Assembly (NCBI GenBank): GCA_026874595.1
Contig: CM049314.1
Span: forward strand, 74,414,300-74,478,299
DNA length: 64,000 bases
Origin: Sipunculus nudus
Taxonomy: Eukaryota > Annelida > Sipuncula > Golfingiida > Sipunculidae
Reading direction: 5' to 3'
The notes beneath the pieces were generated by a model, which worked only from the letters and a program-made list of their open reading frames with translations, ran no database searches and was not told where the DNA came from. Below, in pieces: positions 1 through 11,939 of the stretch (position 1 is the stretch's first letter; the number at the start of each line of letters is the position of its first letter). Made by a program: the position numbers and the translations under genes.

Positions 1-443
1 CAATTAATCATGACTAGGTTTAGAGTCTATGCTCATATACTAATGAGATGATTTGCTCGAGAGGTAACTGGCGAGTGAATATTACCTGGCTTACTATAAC
101 AGCTCATTTTTGCAGTACTTATTGCACAAGTATAATAAGCACTTCAACATGGTCTTTAACAAAGTTATGATAAAATACTTAATATGATAAAATTAAATTT
201 AAAATGCTGATTTTATTTATTTCTCTATTATTTCATCTCAAAATGCTCACATAAACAAGCCACCTAGCTTCGTATTAGAAACATCTATGATTTGACTTGA
301 TACAGATGATTTGATGGCTGTCAGGAGTCACAACAGCTGCATACGTCACCCTTAATGATACTTTTTATCAGTGTTAAAAATGAAATATAAGTATTATAGG
401 TAACGTTACCTTAACCTGTTATAAATTGGAAAAATACAAAAGT

Positions 444-606
444 AATCAATGTAATCATATCTAATTATTATGATTACGATTACATTTGGAGAGTAATTGA
501 TAACGATTACAATTACTCTAGTTTTAAAATGTAATTGATTATGATAACTATAACTTAAAAAAATGTAATCAATTGTAAATGATTAGGATTAATGATTACA
601 ATTATC
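444..606. repeat. TGTAATC/GATTACA-rich dispersed repeat
   Basis: A ~160-bp stretch made almost entirely of variants of TGTAATC, GATTACA and GTAATTGAT in both orientations. This looks like the inside of a short non-autonomous DNA transposon, but I could not define its ends or a target duplication. The rest of 1-1745 holds no recognisable gene; it has a poly-G run near 791-801 and is otherwise AT-rich. A minus-strand reading frame at 991-1269 matches nothing I know. Confidence 0.5.
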
Positions 607-1745
607 CCATGTATGCTGTTTCCCACGGTTAACTAATAGACTTGCAGGATATGTTTTGGATAGACCATTTAGTGGTTTTTGAACTTTATTAAATTCCTGT
701 GTAGTTTTCTCTTATCTATGGAACAAATCCTACAAAGGCACACCTAGGCCTATCTGATAAAACAGCAGAATCACAGTTGGCCATGTTATAAGGGGGGGGG
801 GGAGGGAATTTTTTTTTTTTTGTAATTTTGAAAAAGTTTGCATAAATGCGCATAATCAATGAATTTATAAAGTCTGTGTAGCAGATTTAAAGCCCATAGA
901 CAGCGCTATTATAAATAAGAAAATAGTAATCTGCCTTCTAAAGAAAACAAGCCATGTAAACATTCAATTATTTGGCCCATATTTCTAAGTTCATTCGCGC
1001 AAAAGGTGCATTTGTGAATATTCCTTGATGACGTTCCTTACTCCAGGGTTATTGCCGGGTCCACAACAAAATCTTATTGGTTCTTCCTTGACCCATTCAC
1101 GAATATCCTGCACATTTCTTGAGATTCCGTTCATGTTTGCGCGAGTTATTCTGTGATCAAGCACACATACATGTATATGAAAGCATACTCTCCTGGTGGC
1201 GGCAATAAACAAGATGTAAAAGTAAAGAAGCATTTTGAAAATTGTGGACAAACTCTCGATGGCCACCAAAACACTACATCACCGTGGCATGAGCAAACTA
1301 CTAGCAATGGACGAAGCTTAACATACGCTCCTCAAACAGACGTTGTATACTGCAGTCGCCTCGGAACTCTGGTGTAACCCATGCTTTGTATAGCAAAAAT
1401 TTCTGGGTTTGAAGTCCAGGGTGCCCACAGAGCAAAGAATTATTATCAGACTAATGAGAAAGTGATATCAATGTATCATAAATTGTGACATAATGTGCAT
1501 CCAGTTTGAAATTTTAAACATGTGACACCCGCTCTCGTTGGAACACACTGGGACCAGCAGCAACTGGTATTTCAATTATTTGGCCACAGAAAACTTCCAT
1601 AATGGAGGATGGGTGGCACCATCGTGAATCATAATAAAGATATGTGTTCTTAGAATCGTGGAGGTCTTTTATATATGTTTATTTGCAATGATGTTATGGA
1701 CACATATGTTTGTTGTGAGACAAGAAAGAAAAACTGGTAACAAAC

Positions 1746-1918
1746 CTGAATCCATGGTCTTTTATCAGACACATAGCTGCACCAGCCACCAGTGCCATTT
1801 AATCGGACTTTAGAAGCTTCATATCCTGGCAACGCAGAGGATGCGGAGAGGAAAAATTCTTTCATTTCAGGGTTCTCGAAACCTAGTCTTTCATAAGCCT
1901 TACACTCGATGACATCAT
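1746..1918 (-). CDS. F5/8 type C (discoidin) domain, N-terminal-half exon
   Basis: A minus-strand exon of 173 bp. It encodes the start of a discoidin domain: a first cysteine (IECKAYERLGFENPEM), then SASSALPGYEASKVRLNG, GGWCS and KRPWIQ. This is the usual F5/8C order of Cys, LG.E.., SASS, RLNG, W and WIQV. An acceptor (CCCCCCAG) precedes it at about 1919-1921 and a donor (CAG|GTTTGT) follows at 1745-1741, so the exon ends inside the domain. F5/8C domains bind phospholipid or glycans on secreted or cell-surface proteins. The second half of the domain is not visible in 1-1745; it may lie beyond the window or be lost. Transcription runs right to left, so the EGF exon at 3595-3744 lies upstream and probably belongs to the same gene. 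Confidence 0.75.
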
Positions 1919-2390
1919 CTGGGGGGAAAGAATACATACTGTTCCAATAAGACAACTTGAAAATCAATTTTGGGTAATATTTGTACCTACAGAACCTGTA
2001 TTGTACCTTTAATTTACAATCTCCTTCAGTGTTTATACGGCTGAAAATCAGCCAGTGTTCGTTCCTGAGGAATTATGAATTTGATAATGTTCTTTCCTAC
2101 AGTATTGTATCCCTGGCTGGCTAACCCTTACTACATATGATTAACAAACAATGGTTCTTCTAAGAGAGCACCTCTGTATGTAGACAGACTTTATTTATGG
2201 TGAAAACACACGAATCTGGAACATGACGAAGCCTTCATGTAATGTCATTCTAGTGTATAAATAAAGCCAATATGCCTGGAAACCCTACATTGGAAAAGAG
2301 TCGGATCTTTATTTTTTCTTGTTTTCCTGCTATGGATATATGCTACGTACAGGTTAATAATTATAAATATTAAATAATCAAGGGGATAAA

Positions 2391-2680
2391 TTAAATAATC
2401 AATGTGATGATGGATATACTATGTGTATGTTACTACATATTAAAAATCAATGTGATAATTGATATACTATGTGTATGTTACTACATATTAATTAATCCAC
2501 GTGATAATGGATATACTATGTGTATGTAACTACCTATAAAAAAAATCAATGTGAAAATGGATATACTATGTGTATGTTACTACATATTAAATAATCAATG
2601 TGATAATGGATATACAATGTGTATGTTACTGCTGATTTAATAATCAATATGATAATGGATATACTATGTATGTGTTACCG
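2391..2680. repeat. 49-bp tandem repeat, about six copies
   Basis: Six consecutive imperfect units carry GATATACTATGTGTATG followed by a TTACTACATATTAA-type spacer and AATCAATGTGATAATG. The shared word starts near 2412, 2461, 2510, 2560, 2609 and 2658, which gives a period of 49 bp. The array lies in the probable intron between the discoidin and EGF exons. No other coding signal is visible in 1919-3594. Confidence 0.85.
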
Positions 2681-3594
2681 CATGGTAGGATAGTAGTGTT
2701 GGGCATTGGTTGTAATACCATGATCGTTCATTCGTAAAAAATAATTTGTTGTTTAGAAGTATAATTTTTTTTGACAAAAAATAGACAAGTACATAATCTA
2801 TATTGATATGCAGGCTCTCATCCAGGGTAATAATTTTATAATTGTACAGCTTAAATATCTCAAAGTAACTTAGGAATTGAGAGTTTTTAGTATTTGCATG
2901 TTTCTCTAGTCCGCTTGCAAAATGTATATAAAAGCACACATTTCCGCTTCACAAATGGAAGTTACGTGCAAAAATTGCAATCAATTATGACTCTGCATCG
3001 ATCATCGAACCTGACGGATCATCGATTATAACTGGAACCAGGCCTGTCAAAGGTTAATGACTGAAAAGAGTAAATGTTCTAGTAAAAAAAAGAGTCGTCT
3101 TCTTTAAAATAAGGAATGAAAAAAAAAATCAAATTACCTGCAATGCCCCATTAATTTTTAAAATAGACTTAATAAAGAAGTACTTGGCATTATTCGTGAG
3201 TGTATATATATTGCCCCGAAATTAAGAAACATACATGGTGCACATCCCCCTGCATGAAGATACGGACATTTTCCACGTGTTGAGATAAATGTTAGATGTC
3301 GCACACACAAAAATTACAAAGTGTCTTGTTCCAACTGGACTGTAATACCAGTAGAGAAATAATATATATCGGATTTTTTTCCCTGTAAAAAAGGGGAAAG
3401 AAAACTTGCTGCTTAAACTAAGAAAAGACGAAAAAAAAAATAATTAGAATTATTTTCAGTAATCCTCATAAACAGAATGACTCTTTTAAAAAAGAGTGAT
3501 TTGTCAGGCCTAGAAAACCTTATGAAACAATAAAAAAAGTAAAATTGTGAAATATTAGCCAAGTGAATATGAAGGCAACCACTGTGTATACTAC

Positions 3595-3744
3595 CAGACA
3601 AACAGGAGTGCCTGTTGCTTCCGAGATGGAATCCAGCGGCACAGCTACACTCGTAACCAACGCGAGCCGTGGCATCAGTGCAGCGCATGTCACACGTACC
3701 AGGATATTTACATGGCGACATAAGATCCACTCCCTTTCCACCTT
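3595..3744 (-). CDS. EGF-like domain exon of a secreted/adhesion protein
   Basis: A minus-strand exon of exactly 150 bp (50 codons), flanked by an acceptor (TTTTAG at 3750-3745) and a donor (TCTG|GTAGTA at 3594). It encodes one EGF-like module with cysteine order C-KYPGT-C-DMR-C-T, then GYECSCAAGFHL and a final C. Six cysteines and the G-Y/F-x-C spacing typical of EGF are present. The exon is symmetric, as expected for a shuffled module. Together with the downstream discoidin exon at 1746-1918 it suggests an EGF plus F5/8C protein, an architecture used in extracellular adhesion proteins of the EDIL3/MFGE8 type. Linking the two exons to one gene is inference, and no symbol is assigned. Confidence 0.75.
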
Positions 3745-3772
3745 CTAAAACTGAGCAAAGAAAAAAAACCTT

Positions 3773-4400
3773 GGGACCAATGGGTCATGACGCTCTACTG
3801 AATTTGTCAAAAGGATATGTTTGTGGGCTTTTTTTAAAAACATGGGTCCTGTGATCAGTTTGAAGCCAACATGTCAACCCAAACTGGATTCCACAAACTT
3901 TTTAAAGAAGTGGGTCCTGCGACCATGACCTTTATCTCATGATCCAAAATCAAAATCGTTCTAACATTATTGGTGGGTCATAAATAAGTCAAGATTGAAA
4001 TCAATATGTAAATCCAAACTGGAGTTATCACCAAGAAACAAATTTGTGCACAGATAACCCCTGTAACTTTAATTTTTTAACCATGTGACCCCAAAATACA
4101 TCAACTTCTTCCTCTACTGGCTGGTCAGGTATAATTTGTGATACATGGAAGGTTTCAGATGAAAAGGTTGGCTTAAAATCTATGCACATTTCTCAAAATA
4201 AGTGGGCCATGTGACCTTGACCCCATGACCACGACCTTGCGTTAGAGTTGGGCCATTTACAATTAAAGTTTAAAATCCATATGTCAAACCAAACTGAATT
4301 TTTTAACCATGAAATAAATTTGTCGGCAATAAAGTAAGACAAGAGACGGACGGACAGAGTGATTAATATGGGGCATCCGCTTATTCAAGAGGGGCCCTAA
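3773..4400 (+). repeat. Dispersed repeat ending in a GGACGG run
   Basis: Non-coding. Near 3775-3795 it has ACCAATGGGTCATGACGCTC, a variant of the opening motif of the A modules found at 16-51 kb. It then has repeated phrases about 'tgtcaa-ccaaactg' and ends in AGACGGACGGACAGAG near 4333-4350. I read it as a diverged relative of the GGAC-tailed repeat families that dominate 16-38 kb. Confidence 0.45.
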
Positions 4401-4454
4401 TAAACACACAAGGTTTCAGGACACAAATGAAACCGCAGTTCATAATCTGATAGA

Positions 4455-4605
4455 ATGAATATACTGTATTCGACGTAATAAACCCCGCTTCCGTAATAAG
4501 CGCCCTCTCACACGGACTTTGGAGGAGATCGCATAAAGAAACTTAGGGATGAGCCACCCTTACCTCACTTTTGTCCCTAGCCAATATATAGTGGCGCGTT
4601 GCAAT
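4455..4605 (+). repeat. Interspersed repeat (GTAATAAGCGCC family), plus copy
   Basis: This ~150-bp segment carries CGTAATAA, TCCGTAATAAGCGCC and GGAGGAGATCGCAT, then TGAGCCACCC, CCTCAC and GCCAATATA. The same ordered motifs occur on the opposite strand at about 15655-15800, and a partial third copy (AATAATAAGCGCCCC) is at about 12850-12870. It is a short non-coding family, probably MITE-like. Its ends are not resolved. Confidence 0.6.
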
Positions 4606-5037
4606 TTGTTGATATTAACTTCCTGAATTCACGAGCTATCGCTTGGATTAATGCCGGTAAAAATAGAAACTTAAATTCTGGAACTAGTGCTTTTCTAACA
4701 AGAGTGTGCGGTTTTAGATGGACTGTTTCCTGTATATCTTCCATGCAAACATCGTCGTTGGGCAGGTACTTGAGTGATTATACGGCGCCTTTGAAGGACG
4801 GACACCTAATACATTTGGAAAAATTTAGTATTCTTTTGTTGCATTGATAAATGTGTATTTATACTTAAATCCACATAGTATACAAAATTTTTTGGAACAT
4901 CACTGTAGTTTGAGTTGGCCAAGCAAATATTCAAATCCCGCAACACGAGACATTTGCCTACATGTCCTGTCATTTGGGTATTCAAAGTAGACAACAAGTG
5001 AAAGAAGCATGATTATTATTAATTTTTCTTTATAGCT

Positions 5038-6711
5038 TTAATAGACCATTTCAGCATTACAGGCGCGCATGTGCGATGACCGACCTTGAGCCCAAGGTGA
5101 AAGGTCACCATTACCAAAACAAACTACATGCGGTCCTGACAACTTCTGCCGCTTCGTTTGTCAGACGCAGCAGATACACTGTGTTATCGGTCACTCGCAA
5201 CATTAAAAGTATCTCACCTAAAAACATTAAATATTACAAAACAGATGTACAGTTGATGAAAAGCCAGAAACAGGAGGCCACAGTGCCTCTCTGATTATGC
5301 AAGATATTTGATGAAAAATTGACCCTAAGAAAATTAAAAATAATCAGCTTTAGCTTTAAATACCATTAGCTTTAACCAGTTTGTCTCATAGGCCTTCAAA
5401 GGCAAATGGGAATACTACGGGGGGGGGGGGGGGGTCAGGCAAGTCTTATTTAGTTATGCCTGATGCCAAGTTTCTAGTAAGGGGTGAGCCATTTGATACC
5501 AAGGGGGAAAGGGGGGGGGGGGGGGGAGGTGAGAAAAAAAGCTTCATTGCAAGATCCTCTAAATAACAATTATGTGCCATGCATCAAAATTACAATATAT
5601 AGAAAGCTATATTTTTTTCTGGCCTATGCCATTGATTCGAATTAATTAGATTTAAAAGACATACTCTTGACGTTTTTACTAATCTGTCAAATTTCTGTAG
5701 GAAGTGGATCAGTAGAAGTACAAATGATTAAGTAACACTTGAGAGAAATATATTACACCTTTTACACCCATATCTATTATGATATAATATTTCAGCTCTT
5801 TAATAATGTAGAACCAGTGCTTGACACATACCTCTGTAAAGAGAAGTGGCAGCAAGTGCCCCCCCCCCCTCCACTTTTGTTCATGATTTTAATGAATGTT
5901 AAATCTGAAAGATATGATAAACTTCAATGTTTATGTCTATATTAACATATTAAAATAAATGGCTATATATAAATGGCTATATATAAAAATATATATATAT
6001 ATGAATGGTATTTTTGTGATTTATGCAGTCAATGTTTTATATATTCCTAGGAAACTGCCCTTATATGCTTCATACAGACCTAATATATTACATTTTTCCA
6101 AAAAAAAAAAAAAATGTAGGGGAGGCAACACACTCCCGAATTCTCCATGCATAAAACACCAATTAAGCATGACTTGTTTATTGATTGATGAAAGGTATTT
6201 TGTACATGAAAGGTACACACATGCATATATGGTCTGCCCCTTTGATATTCAGTGTATCGGTGTGTATTGTGCCCTTGTCTAACAGAAGCTGGTCCAAAGC
6301 ACTTGTATGAAGTAAAATTTAATAATTTTATAGTAAAAGTATATTATTTTTAGCATACGTATTATACACTTTGTATTCTGAGGATTCTCAAGAATTTATA
6401 AGTGTTAAAACTCCATAAAAACTATAAAAAAGGAAAATGTAAGCTGAAAAAAGTGTATGCTATAAAAGGGCTTCCATATGGTATATATATTTGCTTTTCT
6501 TCCCACTGCGTTTTAGTCATGTTTAAATCGTTCAACTGACATGTCATGTTTAAGTAAAATGTTTATTTACTGAAGATGGTCTGCTTTATTTGTGATGTCC
6601 AGTTCAAAATAAACATATTACTATAAACTATATTATGATAATTTTTTATATAATTAATATCGAGCTATATTATTAATATTATAAAAAGTTCAGTAGATTA
6701 GAGTTTTATAG

Positions 6712-6764
<53 letters not shown>

Positions 6765-7868
6765 AGTAGCATAATCTAATTTTAAATATTATATTTCTGC
6801 ACATGTTAAGAGATGACATTGGCAAATCCATGAAAAGCTACCATATAAAAACTCTCTAAAAATCATATTTTCTCAAGTTCTTTGACACTTAAATATTTAT
6901 CCTAGATTATGAAAGCTTTCAACAGAAGGCTTATAATATATTACGCATTAACAGTGACAAATAATAGGGTAAACAGTTATGTTTACAAGTTTTGCATTAT
7001 AATATATTTTTTAATGTCTTGATATGCTCCCCAAAAGCTATATTATTAATCATATTTACCATCCCATTACCCAAGTGTTAAAGACATTTTTGTAACTTTT
7101 GAAATAACAATAATCTTGTCCCGAAGTTTTGCATGCTGAACTGTAAACATTTACGTGAAACTTTTCGGACGATTCCGTTTTGTCCATGACAGGGTCAGAG
7201 AGTTATCAGTATTCATTATTTCCTCAGTGATTAATGTGGATTATTATTAGGAAATATAAAAATATTAAAGCATTATCTGGACTAAAGGGAATTATGTCTT
7301 GAAACACTGGCCTTCAACATAACAGTATTATAATAAACTGTTATTAAGTTATCAACACACTCCCTAACACAGGAATCGGGACAATGAAATTTGAGATGGT
7401 TTAAAGATGCATTTCGAGAAAAAAAAAAGTTTATCTAATCTAAATACTCATGATTAATAAATGGTTACTAACCTTCGTATAAAAGTGTTGACAAAGATAT
7501 TTCTACATATTAATAAGTTAAATGTAAAGCACCGTCACTTGTCCACTTGAATATTTCACCAGTGTGATTCTGTGAGCCACATGGAGTGAGCGACTGCACA
7601 AGTGCCCGTTTTTGTTACATTTTGTTTAAAAAGGCCAGCAGAAGAGCTCTTACCTGCTTAGGAGCAATGTGTAACACTTATAAAGGGTGCCATTTTCTAT
7701 AGGAGGCGTCCACTGAAAATATTAATAGATATATAGAAAGGTTGGAACGTGACGTTCCGCCATTTCTGCATTGCTCATGTCTGGTCAAGGGACGTGTTTT
7801 GGTAATGGTGACCTTTGACCCTGACTAGCATGCATTGCGAGTCGCGAGATGCTGAAATGGTCTATTAA
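5038..7868. mobile_element. 2.8-kb non-coding element with inverted ends and flanking TA
   Basis: The left end (from about 5040) reads ATAGACCATTTCAGCAT, and the reverse complement of the right end (7866 leftward) reads the same 17 bases. A second inverted block, AAAGGTCACCATTACC, sits about 60 bp (left) and 48 bp (right) from the outer end. Both outer ends abut TA, so a TA target duplication is likely, as in Tc1/mariner-type or other TA-inserting elements. The interior is AT-rich with poly-G runs (5420, 5511), a poly-C run (5860), an (AT)n array at 6713-6761 and no convincing gene. It is probably non-autonomous or decayed. Confidence 0.65.
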
Positions 7869-7869
7869 T

Positions 7870-9260
7870 ATTACCAAACTGAATAATATTTAGAAATGTT
7901 AATTGTTTAACACGGACGACCGATCTTCCATAGCGGGTCTCGACACTATGCTGATTTGCATTGGGATAACATCTTGTGATTGGCTGGGAGACCATGGCCA
8001 CGTTTGGGAGAGGTAGTGAGAAGTTCATTCATACCCATTGTTGGCGGGAATCCAGGACATAGCTGGCCGTACTTGTCAAGCAAATAGTGTCGGCCTAGAT
8101 TATGGGGCCCCCACGTTACAGATACGCGCCTGGAGCAACCATAAGTTTATCCAATATCCACTGCACGATCATGAAAAAAAACCATAAATGTTCAATATAC
8201 GGTAAGAATTGTGCGATTAGTTAGGGGTATAGTAGCGGTCATGACTGAGGTCTAGAAGCGGACTAGCTTTATCGGGAATCACTCGTGCCAGGCACCGCAA
8301 ATCAAGTTTGTTTTTCAATGAACCTGTATATCCGTTTTCCTTATATAGGGGTTTCATTTAAAAAATAGTCGTTCTAATGCATTCATGTATTTTGTTTACG
8401 TCTGACCTTTCAAATAAAGCCACGAGATAAATATTTACGGACGATCTATCAACCAGGAAGATTGGTCACACACATTAGCCACACCTCTATCGTTGTAACA
8501 GCGTTTCGTTAGGCCTTCGTGTTGAGGAAGAACGATATCATATATTGTTTTCCGACATCGGAAATAATGCCGTTCATTACGTTTCAATGGTTCCGATAGT
8601 TAACACAAGAAGCTATTAAAGATCGTTTTTACGTACAATGTACTTTCAGGTCAATTACAAAAGGAACACATGAGAAGTAATCGTGTCTCGCGAGGCGAGA
8701 ACAGTTCCATGGCTGATAACAGATTGAATAAAGCAAGAAGAAACGATAGATGGATAGAATGATATAGGATGTAAGGGTACAGGAGTCCTGCTATTGATGT
8801 ATATTTTTAAAAATGAAATGCCTTGAGGTTGTGAGTTCTGGGTAAAGTTTAAAAGGGGGTTCTTGGTATTGACTATCTAACGGGATTTCAAGTGGGATTT
8901 TAAAGGTGTGGTTTTAAATAGACGTGCATTTTAAAATAAAAGAAAATTGGTAGCTAACGATTGTTGGTTTTTCTGAATTGCCATGAGTGTGCCGTGAAGT
9001 CAAACACGTGTACACAAGCGGCCCTGTCAGAGAATTGTAACGCCCTTTGTAAGTTTGCAGATGTGGGTTGGGTTGGGGGGGGGGGGTTGTGTATGAATCA
9101 TACTCGATATTTAAAAGTCATATGGTCAAACTTACACGATCACATTATACACCGAGTCACGTGATATGTAAGGCACAAGTTTGCCACCATCTTGAGTGAT
9201 CAGTAAACGCTGTTAAGTTACTCAGTCATGTTGTCAATCATTTACACAGACGAACACAAC
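7870..9260. other. No gene recognised
   Basis: I see no supported gene in this 1.4-kb stretch. It is ordinary AT-rich sequence with a poly-G run at 9075-9087. I looked here for a 5' LTR of the downstream Ty3/gypsy element and could not define one. Confidence 0.5.
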
Positions 9261-9264
9261 AAAT

Positions 9265-10190
9265 ATGGCGACGAAAATGGCCGAGTCTCACCTCCCACCT
9301 CCTCAGCCATTCCTCGAGAAATTCCTTGGTCACGTTAGTTCAACTCCTTCAATACGTGCATGGTTGCTACGGGCCTTGATCAAAGAGACATTGCCGACGT
9401 TTGTTAACGTGCAGTCCTCCTCCACTGCCTTGGCACAGAAGGACAAAGGATATTAAATTCACTTGGGATTTCAGAGACGTACCAGGAAGCAGTAAGTACG
9501 CTCGAATTTCATTTCGGCCCTAAAAAATCAGTAATCATGTAACCTAACCGCTTCTGGCAATTAGCCAAGTTACCAGGTGAAAACACATATCATCTTGCTA
9601 CGCTTAAAGAACTGTCTTCTACGTGTTAATTTGGAACTATGACAGATGAACTAATCAGGGATCAGTTGATTGAGCAAACGAACATTCCACGTGTACGTGA
9701 AAGACCCCTGATGGAGCCTGATTCCTTGACCCTAAAGCGTGCATTAATTCTAGCTACACAGATAGATAGCGCTATATCCGAGGATCGGAAACTTGAAACT
9801 GAAACTGTTAACGCTACCACAAGCATTCACAGATATAAACTTGATGACAGATCTGCTGTATCAGGTGTTTTTAAACAACCAGCTAGCTACCATCAGAGTC
9901 AGAGACTGCAGACCTAAAAGCAGCCAAGTGGATGTAAGTACAAGCCTGTACAAAAGAAAATGTCGTGCAGAAATAGTGGTTCAAACGCTCATAATACATA
10001 ATGCCAAAAGTGCCCAGCTAAAGGCAAAAAATGCCGAAAATGTCATAAACTTAACAACTTTGAGAAAATGTGTAGTAGTAGTGGTCATGTACGTCGGATT
10101 GAAATTCCAGCATCACAATCAGAGAATCCTACTGTGCCAGATCCAGTCATCATACGACGTTTTGATGAGGTAAGAGGCCGATTGTTTTAA
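9265..10190 (+). pseudogene. gag: Ty3/gypsy gag remnant with zinc knuckle
   Basis: The reading frame starts with ATG at 9265 (MATKMAESHLPPPQPF). It continues in pieces to a frame at 9639-9917 with MTDELIRDQLIEQTN, LTLKRALILATQID, the wording of capsid regions in metazoan Ty3/gypsy elements. A CCHC-type knuckle follows at about 10048-10090 (CRKCHKLNNFEKMC), with Asn where His is expected. Several frameshifts and stops separate the pieces, so the gene cannot be translated. Gag would form the intracellular particle for reverse transcription. The pol region follows directly in the same orientation. Confidence 0.75.
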
Positions 10191-10194
10191 ATCC

Positions 10195-11165
10195 TGCACA
10201 TTGACACTCCATGAGGTACAGCTGAACCTAATGATGGACAATGGTTCAAAGGTTTCAATTATAATCGATTCTACATACTATAAACATTTCAAAGCCAGTC
10301 CTTTTATGCCAGCTACTCAAAAGCTGACCACAATTGAACCGACATAACTGTTTGTGGTGTAGTTTCCCTAGATGTTCATAATGGAGATCAGTATCTGTCA
10401 GACTACAAGTTCTATGTCACAAAGCAAGGTGCAAACCTTTTGGCATTGACTTATTTAACAGTCTAGGGTTTGAAATTACCAGACAGGAAACAGGGGTTAA
10501 CACTGTCGATGTAGCTTGCAAATTTCCTGAACTGTTCACCGGATTGGCATGTCACCCAGTATGCTCACTCTCCGCGCGTCGACACTAACTTTGCACCCGT
10601 GTCACAGAAATTACGTCGGTTGCCACTGTCACTTCGCGATGAGGTGTCAAAAGAGCTCAACCGGCTTGAAGAGCAAGATATCATTGAAAGGATTGACTCC
10701 TCTCCCTGGATTTCAAATCTCGTCGTGGCAGGCAGAAAGTCTGGAAACATTCGTTTGTGTGTTGATTTACGCCCTGTCAACAAAGCCATCATACCGTACA
10801 ATTATCCGTTGCCAACACTTTCCGAACTAACTGTAGAATTCTATGGTGCTACATTGTTTACGAAACTAGACCTTAGACGCAGTTACCTACAGATTGCGCT
10901 GGTTGAAGAAATCAGAAACCTCACAGCTTTCATTACACATGATGGCTTCTTCCAGTACAAATGTATGCCTTACGGTCTGTCATCCGCACCAAGTGCATTT
11001 CAGAATATCCTGTCATCAATACTTTCTTCCTGTCAAGGGACTTTTCGTTTGATTGATGATGTAGTTCATCACAAGGGCAAGGCCGAGCAAGACAGCCGCA
11101 GATGGTCCTCAGTAGACTGAGAGCTGCTAACATAACTCTCAACAAAGACAAATATCACATTTTTA
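10195..11165 (+). pseudogene. pol: Ty3/gypsy pol: protease and reverse transcriptase remnant
   Basis: A protease-like stretch near 10220-10290 reads LNLMMDNGSKVSIIID; its active-site triad is DNG rather than DTG/DSG. RT follows: RLPLSLRDEVSKELNRL, then IIERIDSSPWIS, CVDLRPVNKAI, FTKLDLRRSYLQI, FQYKCMPYGLSSAPSAFQ. The catalytic box reads FRLIDDV, with Leu replacing the Tyr of YxDD. A frameshift follows the box. The order is standard for a Ty3/gypsy Pol, and the damage indicates an old, inactive copy. Confidence 0.9.
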
Positions 11166-11169
11166 ACTG

Positions 11170-11935
11170 GTGAAATTGAGTTTGTTTGATTCAAGGTCTC
11201 AGCATCAGGTGTCGTGCCACTAGAGTGGAACACGGGGCCATTATGAACATTTCAGAACCAGCAAATGTTAAAGAGCTACAGTCCTTCCTAGGAGCAGCAA
11301 ACTTTTACCTTAAGTTTGTTCCATTCTACGCTCCAACCGCAGACCCACTGCGCAAGTAACTTCGCCAAAATTAACCATGGGAATGAAAAGAACCACAGTG
11401 GAATGCTGTAGAATCACTGAAGTCACAAATCTGTTCGCCTCCAGGGCTTGCACATTTTGACCCAAACGCTGACACGTTCGTTACAACGGATGCATCAGGA
11501 TACGTACTGGGAGCAGTGCTATCTCAGGTACAAAGTGGTGAGGAAAAACCAATCGCATTAGCATCGAGAAAGCTTTCCGAAGATGAACGCAAATATTCCA
11601 CCAGCGAACGTGAAGCTCTCGCTTGCTTGTATGCATCAGAACACTGGGATATGTTTCTTTATGGGTGAAAATACACGCTACGAACTGACCACGAAGCGCT
11701 CAAATGCTCTTTGCTACATCCGGATCAGCCCACAAACAACTTCGTATCCACAGATGGGTGGATAGATTGTTCCTGTACAATTTTGACATTTTGCATATGC
11801 CTGGAACCAAGAATGTTGTTGTAGATATGTTGAGCCTGACATACCAGGCAAATAATGCTTGCAAACTTGGCACTGAGACTGATGTTTCGCTGGTGAACTT
11901 AGATGGGTTGCTTACAGCCAAAGATCTATAGAACG
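11170..11935 (+). pseudogene. pol: Ty3/gypsy pol: RNase H remnant
   Basis: In broken frames I read the connection region (QSFLGAANFYLKFVPFYA-like wording near 11275-11335) and then RNase H. RNase H shows FVTTDASGYVLGAVLSQ near 11475-11530, IALASRKLSEDERKYSTSEREAL near 11550-11620 and a TDHEAL-type motif near 11685. The segment ends with FDILHMPGTKNVVVDMLS, the usual RNase H end (HxxGxxNxxAD). Stops occur every 50-100 codons. Confidence 0.85.
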
Positions 11936-11939
11936 AATC

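Noticed and set aside
991-1269. 92-codon minus-strand open frame
   Set aside because: No recognisable domain, no splice context, and composition typical of chance frames in this window.
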